From: Amyloporia xantha
Taxonomy: Eukaryota; Basidiomycota; Agaricomycetes; Polyporales; Adustoporiaceae
Length of the DNA stretch: 64,000 bases
Reading direction: 5' to 3'
Assembly: GCA_036971615.1 (NCBI GenBank)
Contig: JAYKKR010000046.1
Coordinates: forward strand, 124,001-188,000
Part shown: positions 22,544-35,600 of the stretch, piece after piece
Layout of the letters: every line of letters starts with the position of its first letter
Position numbering within the stretch: position 1 is the first letter of the stretch
The notes under the pieces: model-generated
What the model saw: only the letters and a program-made list of their open reading frames with translations
Databases searched by the model: none
Told to the model about the DNA's origin: nothing
Position numbers and translations under genes: made by a program

Positions 22544-23142
22544 ACCACCCCATGGTTGAAAATACAACGTCCCCGTTGTGCATCCAATGACTTCAATACA
22601 AACTACACTCACTTGTGAATGGCACGCGCAATAGTACTGGCAATGGGGCGCGTAAGAAGGCACATGGCATAATAGTACCAGGGCACTATGACTTGGCGAA
22701 TGGATAAGATGATGTCGCAGGGAATTAGAAGTGTGCGCTGGTCGATGTGCTCGAGTGATGCTGGGGATAGCTTCCAGGATGTTATGCGGATGGCTGTGGC
22801 TGATATGAAATCTGCAATGTCTCCTAAGAAGACAGGGCCGATGGATTCATGATAGAACCATGTGTGTAGCTTGAGTGCTGGTTCGCCAGCCTCGATAGCC
22901 AGATGGTAACAGGTGGCTCCAAAGGTAGCTAAATAGTGCACATTGCGCAGCTGGGCGACATTGAGTTGGTCCTGAGGTATTCTATTACGCTCAGTGATCA
23001 TAATAGACCAAATAGTTTGGAGTTGTCCCTGGACAACTCGCATAGAGGCAGGGCGAAGATATGGTAGCAGGACTGAGGTCGACATTATAGAGTAGTGGCT
23101 GGTTGATACAGAGAAAAGACGGTGATAGTGACAGCGTGTCAT
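22297..23142 (-). CDS. Gypsy ORF3, probably spliced into the 3' LTR
   Basis: A third frame downstream of pol. Exon 1 runs 23142-22613 (first ATG; a second at residue 20 is also possible) and has long hydrophobic stretches (VIVPWYYYAMCLL) but no motif I know. It ends at a strong donor, AA then GTGAGT (22612). A 108-nt intron ending CTCATGAG (22505) would join it in frame to 22504-22297 inside the LTR, a charged segment (RRIIKKERRLRVEELEMDLW, then DEEEQQK) ending at TAA. The join keeps the reading frame exactly, which is why I favour it; unspliced, translation stops at 22609-22611. The position resembles env or accessory ORFs of other LTR elements, but I see no sequence evidence for envelope function. 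Confidence 0.45.
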
Positions 23143-23203
23143 TTAAGACAATCGTGTGAATCATTGATACACTTTTGGAAGCATTAATTCTGATCGAAGT
23201 AGG

Positions 23204-26200
23204 TTAATCCCATGCATTCCATTGGTCATCATTGTCTGATGTGATCCAATCATCCGAGGATTCTGATGCAAACATAGAATCTGAATTTGAGTCGTCTTCT
23301 TCTGTTACAGGTTCTGAAGATGAGTCCGCCTCTATGTTTTCCAAATACAAGTCTCTGGGAACACGAGGCTTATAAGGTAATAGTCGAAAACCAGCAACTG
23401 CTTTTAACATTACTGTTCCATCTAATTCTTTAAGGATGTATGATCCTGATTTTCTGGCGCATTACAATTTCATATGGTCCCAAATAACGCTGACTATACT
23501 TGCTTGTAAGTCCAGCGTCTCGTTGGGAGTTCCGCACTAGTACCAAATCCTTTGGCTTTAGTCTTTCTTTTCTTAATCGATGCTCAAACTTCTGCTCAAA
23601 TTGAGCCTTTGACCTTATTCTGGCTCTGACTATTGTCTGAGCGGCTCTTTCCATGTCGGCTGGTCTCTTCTCTAGTTGTCGCAGTCTAAGTGCTAATAAT
23701 TCCGCGGTGGACATTCCTGACTTAAACCCTTTCACCAGGAAAGTAGCTTCCGTCAGATCAAATGGTAAGACAGGGTCGGTTCCAAACATTAGGAAATAAG
23801 GGCTGAATCCTGTAGAGCGACGAGTCGTAATTTTATCTGCAAAGAAAGCATGTGGAACTCTGTAAGGCCATGAGGAAATCTTCTTTCCGCAGTCCTTAAG
23901 TATACTTTCTCTGATAACAAAATGACCTTGTTCTACTAGTCCGGTCGCATGTTTATTGTAAGGAGAGATTCTAATCTGAGGGATTCCATATCTTTGTAAC
24001 AGCTTCTCAAATGCTCCAGCCATTTCTGATCCGTTATCTGTGACGACTTCTGTGATATGTCCATATCGACAGATTATTTCTTCCCAGAAAAATCTGGCTA
24101 GCTCTGTAGAATTTGCTTTCTTTAAAGCTCGGCCTTCTGCAGCATGAGTTAAATCATCTCGGGCTGCTACAATATAATGATATCCATGGGCTTTAGGCAT
24201 GAACATAACATCCACATATATCTGAGTGAAAATAGTGACTGGTGATCTTATAGTAGGAGGAATTTCTATTCTCTTTGTACTCCAAATTTGGCATTCGTGG
24301 CATGAGCTGACATGGTGTTTAACATCTTGGAATAGATGAGGCCAGAAGAATCTATCTCTGATATGATAGAAAACTCCATGAACTCCTCTGTGTCCTAGCT
24401 TTTCATGTGCATGGGTCATAATTGCTATTCTTTTATCTGGCATGAAGACTACTAGCAAAGGTGTCTTTCCTTTTCTTCTTTTGAACATGGCTGCCCCTTG
24501 TAAGAAAAACTGGGTAGCTTTCTTCAAAAACCTCTGCTTAGCTTGAGTAGTAGGAAATATTGGAATTTCTAGGGTTTTTAGAAAATGTTGAATATCTAGC
24601 AGGTTTTTCTCTTGCTTTGAATTGATGGCTAGACATGAAGGCAAAAATGTAGGAATTTTTATGGGGACTGGCTGAATATAGAATGAAAGGAGAGCAATAT
24701 CATCTAACCATCCATCAGATTCTGCTGTTTCCAGAATATCTTCTTCAGTAGGCTCTCTTCGAGATAAAGCATCTGGTCCTCTATGTTTATCTGCAGGAAT
24801 ATGTCTAAGTTCAAAGGTGAATAATAAAATGCCTTGAATCCATCTATTTATAGTGGCGTTAGGTTGTAGGTCTGGCTTGTTCAGCATATCTTTGATATAT
24901 TTTGCATCTACTTCCAAGATTAGGTTTTTGATTCCTATAAGGTATAGTCTCCAATGACGCAAAGCTCTGTAGCATCCAAATAGCTCCAATTTTGGTTGGC
25001 TATATCTGGCTTCTCTTTCATTAAAAGGAAGTGAGCCATACCTAGCTGGTCTCCGCTTTCCTTGTTCATCATCCTGAGACAGAATAAATCCAACTGCAAC
25101 AATGCTGGAATCAATTGACATGTAAACAGGTCGATCCGAAGTATAATCAATGGGTCGCAAAGCTGGGGCGGAAGCCACTAATTGCTTAAGGTGCTCAAAA
25201 GCTTCCTGCCTTCTTTCATCCCAAACAAACACTGCATCTTTTCTGGTAAGCTCTACCAAAGGTCTCGCAATTGCAGAGTAATCTTTGATCCAAATCCGCA
25301 CTGTTCCGCATAATCCCATAAACTCGCGTACATTCTTTACTGTTTTTAGTTCGGGCCATTTTAATATCTTTGAAACCTTTCCGTCTTCTGGTAATCTTCC
25401 TTCTGGCGTACACTTCTGTCCTACAATCACAACTTCTGGTTTACAGAGCTGAATTTTCTTTGGAGAGAATGTGGCACCAGCCTCTCCAACACGATGCATA
25501 ATGCGGTGAACATCTATCGCATGTTCCCAAATAAACCTTCTAATTCCTGGATTTTCTTTCAAAGTCTCTGGTTTACCTTCTTCATCTAAGTACTGAGTTG
25601 TGGGTCCTTTCACTGGAAGATCATCTATAAAGACATTGGCAACATGGGGAATTTCTTCTTGAAGAATGAAGGTCATACAGTTTTGAAATTCAGCTGGTGA
25701 ATTTGTATATCCCATAGGCATAGAAGTAATGCATAGAAGACCGAGTGGTGTCATAAATGATGTAAGGTCTCTACTATTTGGATGGACTTTGCGTGCGTCA
25801 AAGCCCCAAAATAAATCAAATACTGTATAGCACTGTCGTCCCGCAAAAGGCTCTACAAAGTCATCCAATATTGGCGGTGAGCCTGCATCGCGAATAGATA
25901 CTTTATTTAAAGGTTGAAGGTCATGGACAATCCTAAGATCACCATTCTTTTTGGTTACGCAGAACCATCTTGATCGATACGAAGATTGACTGGGTTCATA
26001 AACTCCTGCTGAGATTTTTTCTTTAAGTAGCTTTATAACTCTGTCTTTAATACCTGGTGCAATAGGAATGTTGGGAAATGCCCATGGTTCATGTGGTTCC
26101 ACTGGAATTATATAGGGAGTGAAATAATCCTCTCTTAAAGTTCCTCTATCCTCTTCTCCAAAGGCCAAAGATCTTTCATTTGAGCCCAAGATATAAAGGA

Positions 26201-26768
26201 ATAGTTTTTCTTCTTCAGGCCATAGGTATCCATCTTTATTTATATTTAATGCATTTATTCTTTCTTGAGTTAACTTCTTTGTTGGAACAAAGGTAGGAGG
26301 TATCTTTGGTAAGGGAATAAGGGACTTCAAAGGATCCTCTGGTATCCTTCTAATAACTCTAGCATCTTCAGGGAATACTCCTGGTACAGGTTTGACTTTC
26401 TTATCTACCTTTTTATAAGCTCCAAAGGTAGACTTATCGCTTTCGAATTCTGGAATATAAGTCCAAAAGCAATCTGGAATTGTCCTAGCTTGTGTATATA
26501 CAGGGGTATTTAAGTCAGTTCTGCCGGAGAACTGACTACAACGAGATAGCGACGAAAATGACGGGGCACGAGAGAGTAAACGCGACACGATCCGAGATAG
26601 CAAGTTACAAGACGAAAGCGACGATAACGAGACTGAGGTAGGCATAATGGTATCATAAAGCATATGGGGCATATGGAGGGATACGTCCGAACTCGATGCA
26701 GGCATACGGGTATCATAGGATAGAGACTCACTTAGACCTTCCGATGCGAAAAGATCGAACCTCGCCAT
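23204..26768 (-). CDS. Gypsy pol: RT, RNase H, integrase
   Basis: The 1112-residue open part (26768-23430) shows RT with SRWFCVTKKNGDLRIVHDLQ, GYTNSPAEFQNC and active site FIDD (near residue 382), and RNase H about 520-650. The integrase has an HHCC zinc domain (HEKLGHRG through CHECQ) and catalytic D (near 852), D (TDNGSE, near 911) and E (VEQGH, near 946), then a GPY/F-type motif (RYLGPYEIV). The frame stops at 23430, but the normal C-terminus continues in the next frame to 23204 (GSYILKELDGTVMLKAV, FRLLPYKPR). One extra base in the A run at 23450-23453 explains it. Pol overlaps the upstream frame (26728-26768) in a different phase, consistent with frameshift or separate initiation. Confidence 0.9.
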
Positions 26769-29700
26769 TCATGGCTAATTCAACCATATACTCGGTCATG
26801 GAGTCCACAAATTCTGCTATTGGTACGGCCATGATGTCAGCAATGTCCTCACGAACCTGCCCCCGAAACTGCTTGTACTCCTCTCGCTCAATCTGCGCGG
26901 TTCGCGGCTCGTACTCTGGGTCCGGCTCGCCCATGGCATCGGTGTCATTCTCGCCATTCTCCTCGGAAATGAGGGACGGTGGGGGCGTTGGCGGCACGAG
27001 TGGAGATTCGAAGGGTGCGAGAGGAAGCTTGTTCTCCTGGTCAGGGTCCAGGTACGAAAGTGGGGACTCAGACATTTCGTTGTAGTATACGAGAGGGGAC
27101 TGTGCAATAGATGTGAACGGCGTGATCGTACCGGCTCGAAATTCCGGGGAGATATCAGCAATCACCAACGACGAGTCATACGAATTGTTCGTAATGGCAA
27201 GGTTCCTGTTGAACACATGCGGAGGGAGGTCGGCCTTCGATGAGATTCCCAGCGCACTGACAGGAAGCCTCCCTGTGAGTAGAGGGGCGCTGTCAGATGG
27301 AGCTGATTCCACTATGCTCGCGTTGAGCGACTCAGCTAGTGTTCGAAGAAGCAACTTGATCTCGTCGCTTTCCCAGACCACGTCTCCCGACGGAGAGGCT
27401 GTCGAATCGTCCGCGCTTTCGCCGACTGCAGGCTGACATCGGCGGGGGTCTTGCGTACGGTCTTTTGATCGCGTCGTTTCAGTGAGTAATGCAGCACGGG
27501 CAATGGCGATGTTACCCGCACTGTCTTGGTTGTCTTTCCCGACCGCGTCGCTCACCTCAATGTCCATCGGCTCGCTCGTGCAGGTCGAGCTGGCGTCGGC
27601 TTCCACCGCTTCTTCCGCTCTACTGGGCGGTTGCTGCGATAGTTCGAAGTTCCCGGGGTACGAGGCGCTGGTGTTCGTTACGCTGGGGGCGTACCACATT
27701 CAACCGGCAGGGTAGCCATATACGGGATAAGGGGCGTAGTAGAAGGGGGGAGGTATATACGCATTTGTTGCGTGACTAGGCGCAGGCGGTCCTACAGGTG
27801 GCTGATCTTGCATTGGCTCGCGGGCGCAAAGCCATTCGACTGGCTGCCTGCTTGTCGAACTAGGCGTGCTCGGCGCAGCGCTGTCGGCGGCGCCGTCGCA
27901 TTGTTCATCGGTGGCCTGAGGTGAAGGTTGATCAAGAAAGAGATGTCCATACTTTCGTTCGAAGATTTGTCCTCTTTTCTGCTGCACCACCTTCTTCCTT
28001 TTCTTCCTCTCCTGCTGCTTCATTCTCGTGATCTCCCTCCCTAATCTTTCCAACCTTTCGTCCTCCTCCTCCTGTGCTTGAATCGTGGCAGCGTCGGTGA
28101 GTCCGTAGGGCGCTGGCTGCGTCTCGAGTTGGACGGCAGTCGACGTTCCAGTATTGGCGCTAGAGCTGTCGGCGGAGTCGTCCGAGTTCAAGTGAAGGGT
28201 TTTGTTTGTGGAGTCGTCGAAAGGCGTCGGCGCAGTGCAAGCGGCTAAACCGTCAACAAGTGGCGCGCTGGTGCTGTTATCTGTAGGATCCGGGTGTTCG
28301 GTAGCTTCCCTGTGGTCGAGATCGTCGGTACAAATAGTGTTGTCGATTGTAGGTATGATGTTGGAGAAGCTAGGAAGATTGCGTGTGTATGCTGCAGGGT
28401 GTACCGTGTCTGCGCAAGGACAGCGGTCCTGATCGTCTGAGTCTTGCAGGTCGTATTCGAACACAGGTTGCACGTCTAACGCCAACGCGTCCAGCACGTG
28501 GCCTCGGGTGTCGGTGTCACTGCCCGAGTCGGGATATTTGGGGCTAGGGAGTCGTCAAACGTCGGACACGGCGTATGTATCACGAGCGCTGCGGTGTTCA
28601 TCTGAAGGACGGTTATTGTAGTGGAGGTCGGAAAAAGGAAAAAAACGGATGTAGGCCTGTCCTTGTCGCTCAAAGGGATAGGTCCGAGTGTTGTATACTC
28701 CTGGAGGGCCGGCTGCATGGCCAGTAAGGCTAGCATCGGGCAGCATCCAGTCCTCATAGCGACAACCTTCCCAGATCCCGAACGCTTGCGGATATGCGAT
28801 GGTTGGCGCGAGCTCCGCTTTGTACAACTCAGCGTTGTAGGTCCCGGGAGCTACTATAGGCGTGGTACCGTCTTGCTCGCGCCCGGCGCAGATGAGAAAA
28901 ACATCGAGTAAATCACTGACTGAGTATTGAGTGTAGTCAACTTGGGCGTCGGGTGCATTCTCGGGCACCGCGAGCAATTTGAGATGATTCGCGTTTGTAA
29001 AAGGATGTTTGAAGATAAGATACGTTCCGTCCGTTCGTTCGTTGATAGATATGTGGTTGCCACGCTGCCAAGGTCGTCCGAGCAGCATGCCGAATGGGAC
29101 TTGTTCGGCGACATACAAGTTGGCCCACGTCGTCGCGCCTCCGCAGCGCAAGGGGACGTTCTGTACAAGCCCTATTAGACGACCCTCTCCCCCGTTAGCG
29201 TCTTTCATCGTAATTTGCAGACTTTTGTCGAGAGGCCTGCAGATGACTTGCTTCCAGACACCTTGATGCACCATGTTGATCATTGATCCTGTATCGACGA
29301 TGGAGTCGACAGGGTTACCGTCACACTCGACTGTCAGGTGGATGAGGGCGCCACGGTTGTGCGTGACGATCGTTGCTGCTACCTGCGCGGCGTCGGGAGA
29401 TGGAGTAAGTCGTTTGTATTTAATAACATTTTGAAGCTGTTGATTTACCTCTTTAGATGATCCAATAACTTCGCCCACTGACAGCGTTAACGGTGTATTA
29501 AGAATTCGATCGAGTATGGTTAGAGGTCGGACATGGCGAGAGACGGCTGACTGTAGGGGCGTTAATCGTTTGGTTTTGTCTCCGGCAGGGCCAGCTTTGC
29601 TTACCGAATCAATTCCTACGGCCGGCGTAGGGAGGATGGGGTCTTCCATTATGGCGTCGTTGTCAATCTCGACGGTGGGTTTGCGAGCGTTGGCAGGAAC

Positions 29701-31245
29701 AGATGGACGATTACGGGAGGAGTCTGGTAGGGAAGGTTTAGCTGTGGTGGCTGGAGGAGCGGCAGACCGGGGATTCCCGCGCTCCAGCCCGTCGGCCTTG
29801 CGGGCCCACGCAGGCTTTGGCGGAGGGAACACACCCTCGAAACGTACCTTCCGAGCTTCCTTAGTAGACTTCGGAGCACGCTCCGCAGGTAGGACTAAAA
29901 TGTCAGAGTCTGCGTCGCTGTCAGAACTGTAATAGAAGACGTCCGGAGAGGTGATAAGGTTCGTTTGGACGGCTTCCTGCCGCTTTTGTACTGCGTGAAC
30001 AATAGGCTCTGTCCCATTGCGCCTAATGGGGGAACCGTCTGCCATAACAATTCTGCCCATATTGTCCTTACGGACAATCCCTTTGTTGATCATGTCATTT
30101 ATTGTGTTACAATAGTTAAGAGTATGGCCAGGTTTCCCACACCCAAAACACAATGTATCTCTTCGCATATTGTCTCTAAATTCATTGTTCTGTGAATTCA
30201 GTGGTCCAGAACTATTCCGGGGTGGTCTAGAGGTGTACATAGGTCCGGATGGGGTTTCTGATACCATTACTGGTGGTTTGACTATAAATTTAATATCCCG
30301 GTCTTTCTTCAAGGCTTTATAATATAAAGCGGCATAGTTAGTATCATTAATGTCCATAGTTTGAAGCCGTTTAATTAAAACTTCCATTTCTTCTTGACTT
30401 TCTGCCTGAAGCCGATCTTCATTGTTAAGCGCCCTCAGACGCTGGCGTGCTGTAGGTCCAGCTTCTGCTCGCTTGGCTCGCAGCTTTTCTTTTGCTGCTG
30501 TCCGTTCATTATGTCGTAACTTTTCAGCTCTTGTTTCTTTACTACTTTTTCTAAGCACGTCGTCATCATCTGAATCACTAAAATCTGGATCAGATGATCC
30601 TGATCGATCTCAATCACTTAGATCATCAGAGTCAGATGAGAAACCATCGGCGTCAAACTGATCGCATCTAAACATTTCTTCAAGTGCTGTTAGTATATCT
30701 GCTACATCAAAAGGATCTTTCAAATTGTGTGTCGTTTTTTGTCGCAGAATACGAAGTTCAAGTCGAGCTTGAATATGTTTGGGTATTCCATACCAAAAAT
30801 ATTCTTTGAACGTTGCTTCATCAATCAGAGTAGTATTCAAGAGCCATCCTGCTATTCTTTGGAAACCTCGGTCATAATTTCTGACATCTGACATTGATTG
30901 CATAGGTCTTCGTCGCATTTTACGACAATATTCTTTCAGATCTTGTTTCTTGAATCGCCTTTCATTCCGGTCTGAATCATATAATTTCTTGAGTTGATCT
31001 TTCAACTCATCCCAGTTAGGGGTGATGTAATGAGGGAGTGCTTCTAATACTTCCCTGACTGAACTACTGCAGTACCGTCATAAAGTCTTACACTTTTCTG
31101 TTTCATCGGTAACATTATTGTAAGATAACAAAGCTTCGTATTCTTCAAGGAATTCTTTTATATAAGAGGACTGTCCTTTGAAGGTCCTAGGTGCTGACTT
31201 CGAGCCCCGTATGGGCATATCATGGACTGATCGTGCTGCTGCCAT
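26728..31245 (-). pseudogene. Gypsy gag-protease-linker frame with four TGA stops
   Basis: One reading frame runs from ATG 31245 to 26728, broken only by TGA at 31078-31080, 30610-30612, 28555-28557 and 27700-27702. Gag lies about 31245-30150 and ends in a CCHC knuckle (CFGCGKPGHTLNYC). The aspartic protease has DTGSMINMVHQG near 29290 and LLGRPW as its partner motif. Then follow about 590 codons of Pro/Ser/Asp-rich linker with a charged coiled-coil-like stretch (EEEDERLERLGREITRMKQQ) before pol. The open upstream sequence to about 31600 has no ATG. CGA at each stop would restore the frame. Confidence 0.85.
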
Positions 31246-31609
31246 GTTTCTTATCGTCTGGGGTGTGCTGGTACTACTGGATAAAACTGAAGTACTGGGT
31301 ACTGTGGTGGGTACTGGTACTGTACTGGGTGTTGCAACTGGTGCTGTTGGTGCTGATACTGAGGTTGTACTGGGTAAAACACTGGGTAATAAACTACCTG
31401 ATGGGGTGTTACTACTTGGCGAGTGCTGACTTGGTGGTGAATTGGAATTACTGGAAGGAGTAACAGAGGATACTGAGGATATCTCTGTTGATAATGTAGA
31501 TGGTGAGTCTCCACTGGAGTGCGACAGCTTGTCTGTGGCAATATGTATGTAGTGGAGGGATACAGTTTGGAAATGGAGTAGATTTAGAATAAACTAATTT
31601 CCAATTCTA

Positions 31610-31632
31610 CCCCTCGCGGTGGGCTCCAACTT
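31610..31632 (-). promoter_or_regulatory. putative Gypsy primer-binding site
   Basis: On the minus strand, TTGGAGCCCACCGCGAGG begins a few bases after the 5' LTR. TGG at its start matches the CCA end of a tRNA; I cannot name the tRNA with confidence. Confidence 0.45.
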
Positions 31633-32673
31633 TGACGTGCGAAAGAGTGACTATATAAAAATAATCACAATTTCCTGAGATAACCGGTCCTGATCCAAGA
31701 CAGGTAGTTTCTCAGTTGTTCTTGTAGAATATTAGAATTGGTTTGTTGTTTTAAATGGTTTAGAGTGACTTTAATCAAAAAGTCAAAGCAATGATAAATG
31801 TAGACAAGCCTTCTTGACTTTCACACAGTGAATCACACTTGAGAGAGTAACAGTAGCTTTATTCAGCTGTACAAACTTATGTACCTAGGCTGAAACTTAG
31901 AGCAGAGTGACCACAAGGGCAAAGGTCAAGAGGTGATCTCGGGGGGGAAAAATGAGATGCTCTCTGCTCTGAAGTGGGCCTTTATATACTAAAAGGTGTG
32001 GGAATTTTTAGACAATAGAAAATCTCTAACAATAAAGTAGAGTACAATAGGATTTACTAATTTTGGACTTCAATGAGCTACTGAAATCGTTTAGTACGTC
32101 TCAAAATATTGAAACAATGGAAATAAAAGATATTGTAGTACATATACGGTAGCTATATAATAGACCGTATGTCCTTCCCAATTCTCTCCTCAATAGGCTT
32201 TTATCCTTCATTGTCCTAGGATTCTTTTGTTCTAGTTGCCTAACTAGGTGAGTAATAGCCAAGGTGTCCCATTGTTGTGCTGTATTTGGAAGTACACTGG
32301 ACTTGAGACAATTGAGAGTGACTTCCAAGCTGTCGGGTCCAAGTTTGCTACCTGATTTGGAAGGCATATATAATTTGATATAAGAATTACAAGTAAGGAA
32401 CGTATTAGACTTTGTGTCTAGTCGCCTTAGATGGCTCCGCTAATATTAATGACGGGTAACTTCTGTTGCTCTTCTTCGTCCAATTCGACCATCTCTTGAG
32501 ATACTCCAGCGCACCATAAATCCATCTCCAATTCTTCCACTCGCAACCTCCTTTCCTTCTTGATAATGCGCCTGGGAGATGTATTAGTCCATGTTTGACT
32601 GGTGGATTGTTTCCTCAACTCCGACCCAGCACGGCTCATGAGTTGTTTTATTAAACAACATGCGTGCAGGTCA
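31633..32673 (-). repeat. Gypsy 5' LTR
   Basis: 1041 bp, same ends as the other two copies (TGACCTGC to GCACGTCA on the minus strand). It differs from the 3' LTR at scattered sites and in a cluster around 31889-31950. Confidence 0.92.
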
Positions 32674-35600
32674 GATGGTCTGGTTCCTGGAACATTGTTG
32701 AAGGGAATTCAGGCACACCTCTTCCTTGTCCTACTGCTGCAGCTGCTGGAGAAGACCTCCCTACAATCCAGGCTGCTTGGGATGAGAAAAATGACAAGGC
32801 ACTTGGTTTGATGACCATCTATATTTCCTCCTTGCTACAATTCCTCATTGGCAATACTACCACTGTTGCTGCAGTGTGGAAAGCAATTAAAGATCAGTAT
32901 GCCAAACCTGGTGCTGTTGGTGCATTCGTCTACTTTCAACAATTATTCAATACTTGCTTTGACGATGCCCAACCTCTTCGCCCTCAGATAACAGCACTTG
33001 AGGAAATTCATAGCCGTACCGTTGATGCTGGGATTGCCATCTCAGATCAATTTGCTGCCCTCATTATTGTCAACATGCTGTCCAATTCTTATCAGACCAT
33101 TGCTTCGACTCTGCTGGCTACAGTTACAGACCTTTCTACACTTAAACCAGCGGATGTCATCCCCAAAATAATTGAGGAAGAAGCTAGACGTCAGGCCTCT
33201 AAAAATGCTAATGTCTCTCGTGTCTCATTGACTACTCGTCTCCCAAATAAATGTAATATCTGCGGGAAGACTAATCATTTGACTGAGAACCATTGGCCTG
33301 ATGGAAAGCCACCTCAAAAGGTGAATAAGCAGGGCAAAGGCAAGGGCAAGCAAGGCAGTAATCAAGGATGAAATAATAAAGGAAGTGGACAGAATCATGG
33401 TCAAAATAATGGTAATACTGGAGCTCCACAAGAAAAGGGACAGAATTCTGGTGCAAAAGTCAATAATCTTCTTATAGAATCTGTATCAGATGTAACGGTA
33501 GCATCTTCTTCGTCCAAATCAATTGACCTTTCCCTGTACCATGTGGGAGATGAGATCGCAAGATGGATGGTTGACTCAGGTTGTACTTCACATGTCACAA
33601 ATGTCTTTGAAGATTTTGATCACTATCATGAATTTCCAGTACCTGGTCATGCGCACTTAGCCAGCGCAGATAAGACCTTAGATATCAAAGATGTTGGAAT
33701 AGTTCTTCTGCAACATCAGAATAGTGACGGAATCATTGTCAACCTGACTCTTAAATCTGTCCTTTATATTCCTGAAGTGTCTCATCGTTTCTTTGCTCCA
33801 CGTACCATTATTGACCAAGGAGGCTGCTATAGTGCCCATGGGGACACTATGAATTTTTGGGCAGGCTCCAAACTGGGTGAGAACCTAATCCTCACTGCGC
33901 GATCAAGCCATGATGGTTCAGGTTTCTATTGGCTTGAAACCAAAGTGTTTCATCCAAACACCCGGCCTCAGACTCTGCAATCTGTGGAAGCTGACTATGA
34001 CTTGTGGCATCAATGGTTTGGTCATGCGGGACGTAACACAATTCGTCAATTGCCTAATCATGTTAATGGCGCACCAAATAGTCTTTCTTCAGCACCAAAG
34101 TCTGATCCTTGTGCTGGTTGTGCGCTTGGCAAGTCCCACAGACAACCGTTCCCACTCTCTTCTACTCGCGCTTCTAAACCATTGGAACTTATTCACTCAG
34201 ATCTCGTCGAGATGCCATCTTTGTCCATTGATGGTTTCAAATATTGTGTCACATTTCTCGACGACTTCTCCTCATTTGGTGTCATGTATTACCTTAAGCG
34301 GAAATCTGATGCTCTCACCTGCTTTAAAAGTTATCGAGCATGGGGGGAAACTCAGCTTTCTACGCGACTTAAGCATTTCCGCTCTGACAGAGGAGGAGAA
34401 TTTATGGGTGAAGAGTTCACACAATATTTACATGAAAATGGTATTGAGCACGAGGCATCTATGCCACAAAGTCCACAGCAGAATGGACGTGCAGAACGTT
34501 GGCAGCAAACTATTGTAGAAAAAGCAGAAGCTATGCGTCATCATGCTGGTTTATCCACAGGCTTCTGGAAACTTGCTGTTGAAACTGCTGTTCATATTTA
34601 CAATCGTCAGCCATTCCGCAGAGCACACTGGTGTACTCCCATTGAATTATGGAATGGTACTGTTCCAGATGTGTCGTACTTTAGAGTCTTTGGATGCCTA
34701 GCCTATGTACATGTTCAGAAGGAGCGATGCCAGGATAAGCTCACGGCTCGAGCTAAACCTATGGTGTTCGTCGGCTATGAACCTGGATCAAAGGGGTATC
34801 GATTCTGGGATAAAGATAGCCGCTCCATTGTTTTATCGCGTGATGCAGTATTCAATGAGAGATCCTTTCCGAACAAAAGTGCGAATCCTATTCCCGCTGC
34901 CCAACAACCGCACGAGCTGCCCGTTCCTGTAGCTCCAGCACCACAGCCAGCCCTGCCGCTTGGTGATGATGATGCTAATAGGCCTGAACCAGATGCTGAA
35001 TTGCCTCCACATCCGGGACCACCACCAGAACCACCTAGAAACCCATCTCCTCCACCTCGTCCACCTTCTCCAGATGAGCCTCCAGTTCCACAACCTCCTC
35101 CATTTGTACCTAGACGCTCTACTCGGTCAACCGCTGGTAGACCTCCACCACGGCCTGACAATGTGTATGGTGATCGTCACCCTGCAGCTATACAGCGTGA
35201 CATTGATCAAGGAGGTGGTTTACCTGATGTCATGGAGAATCTCATCTCAGATCTTCCAGTAGAGTTTATTCTCAACGCCAATCCTCAGTATGGACCTTTT
35301 CCACAATCTTATCAGGAAGCGATCTCTCGCCCTGATCGGACTCAGTGGGAGGCCGCTATGCAGGAAGAGATAGACTCTCAAATGGAGAATGGTACATGGG
35401 AGTTAGTCGACTTACCTCCTGGACGTAAGGCAGTACCTTGTCGTTGGGTTTACACTATTAAACCTGGTGGTAGATACAAAGCTCGGCTTGTAGCCAAGGG
35501 CTTCAAACAGGTCAAAGGCATCGATTATGATGAAATATTCTCCCCTGTCGCTTGTTTTGAATCTATAAGATTCTTACTCGCCCATGCTGCTCTTAATGAT

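Larger units (their letters stand above)
21505..32673 (-). mobile_element. full-length Ty3/Gypsy element with extra 3' ORF
   Basis: 11,169 bp, LTRs at 21505-22543 and 31633-32673, flanked by GATG (21501-21504 and 32674-32677). Minus-strand order: 5' LTR, putative primer site, gag-protease frame, long low-complexity linker, pol (RT, RNase H, integrase), ORF3, 3' LTR. The two LTRs differ by a few percent by eye, so it is older than Copia-1. The gag-protease-linker frame is broken by four TGA codons and pol by one base near its end, so the copy is probably not autonomous now. Confidence 0.95.

Noticed and set aside
22609..23142. Gypsy ORF3 as a retroviral-type envelope gene
   Set aside because: No signal peptide, cleavage site or coiled-coil fusion pattern is visible; only the position resembles env.
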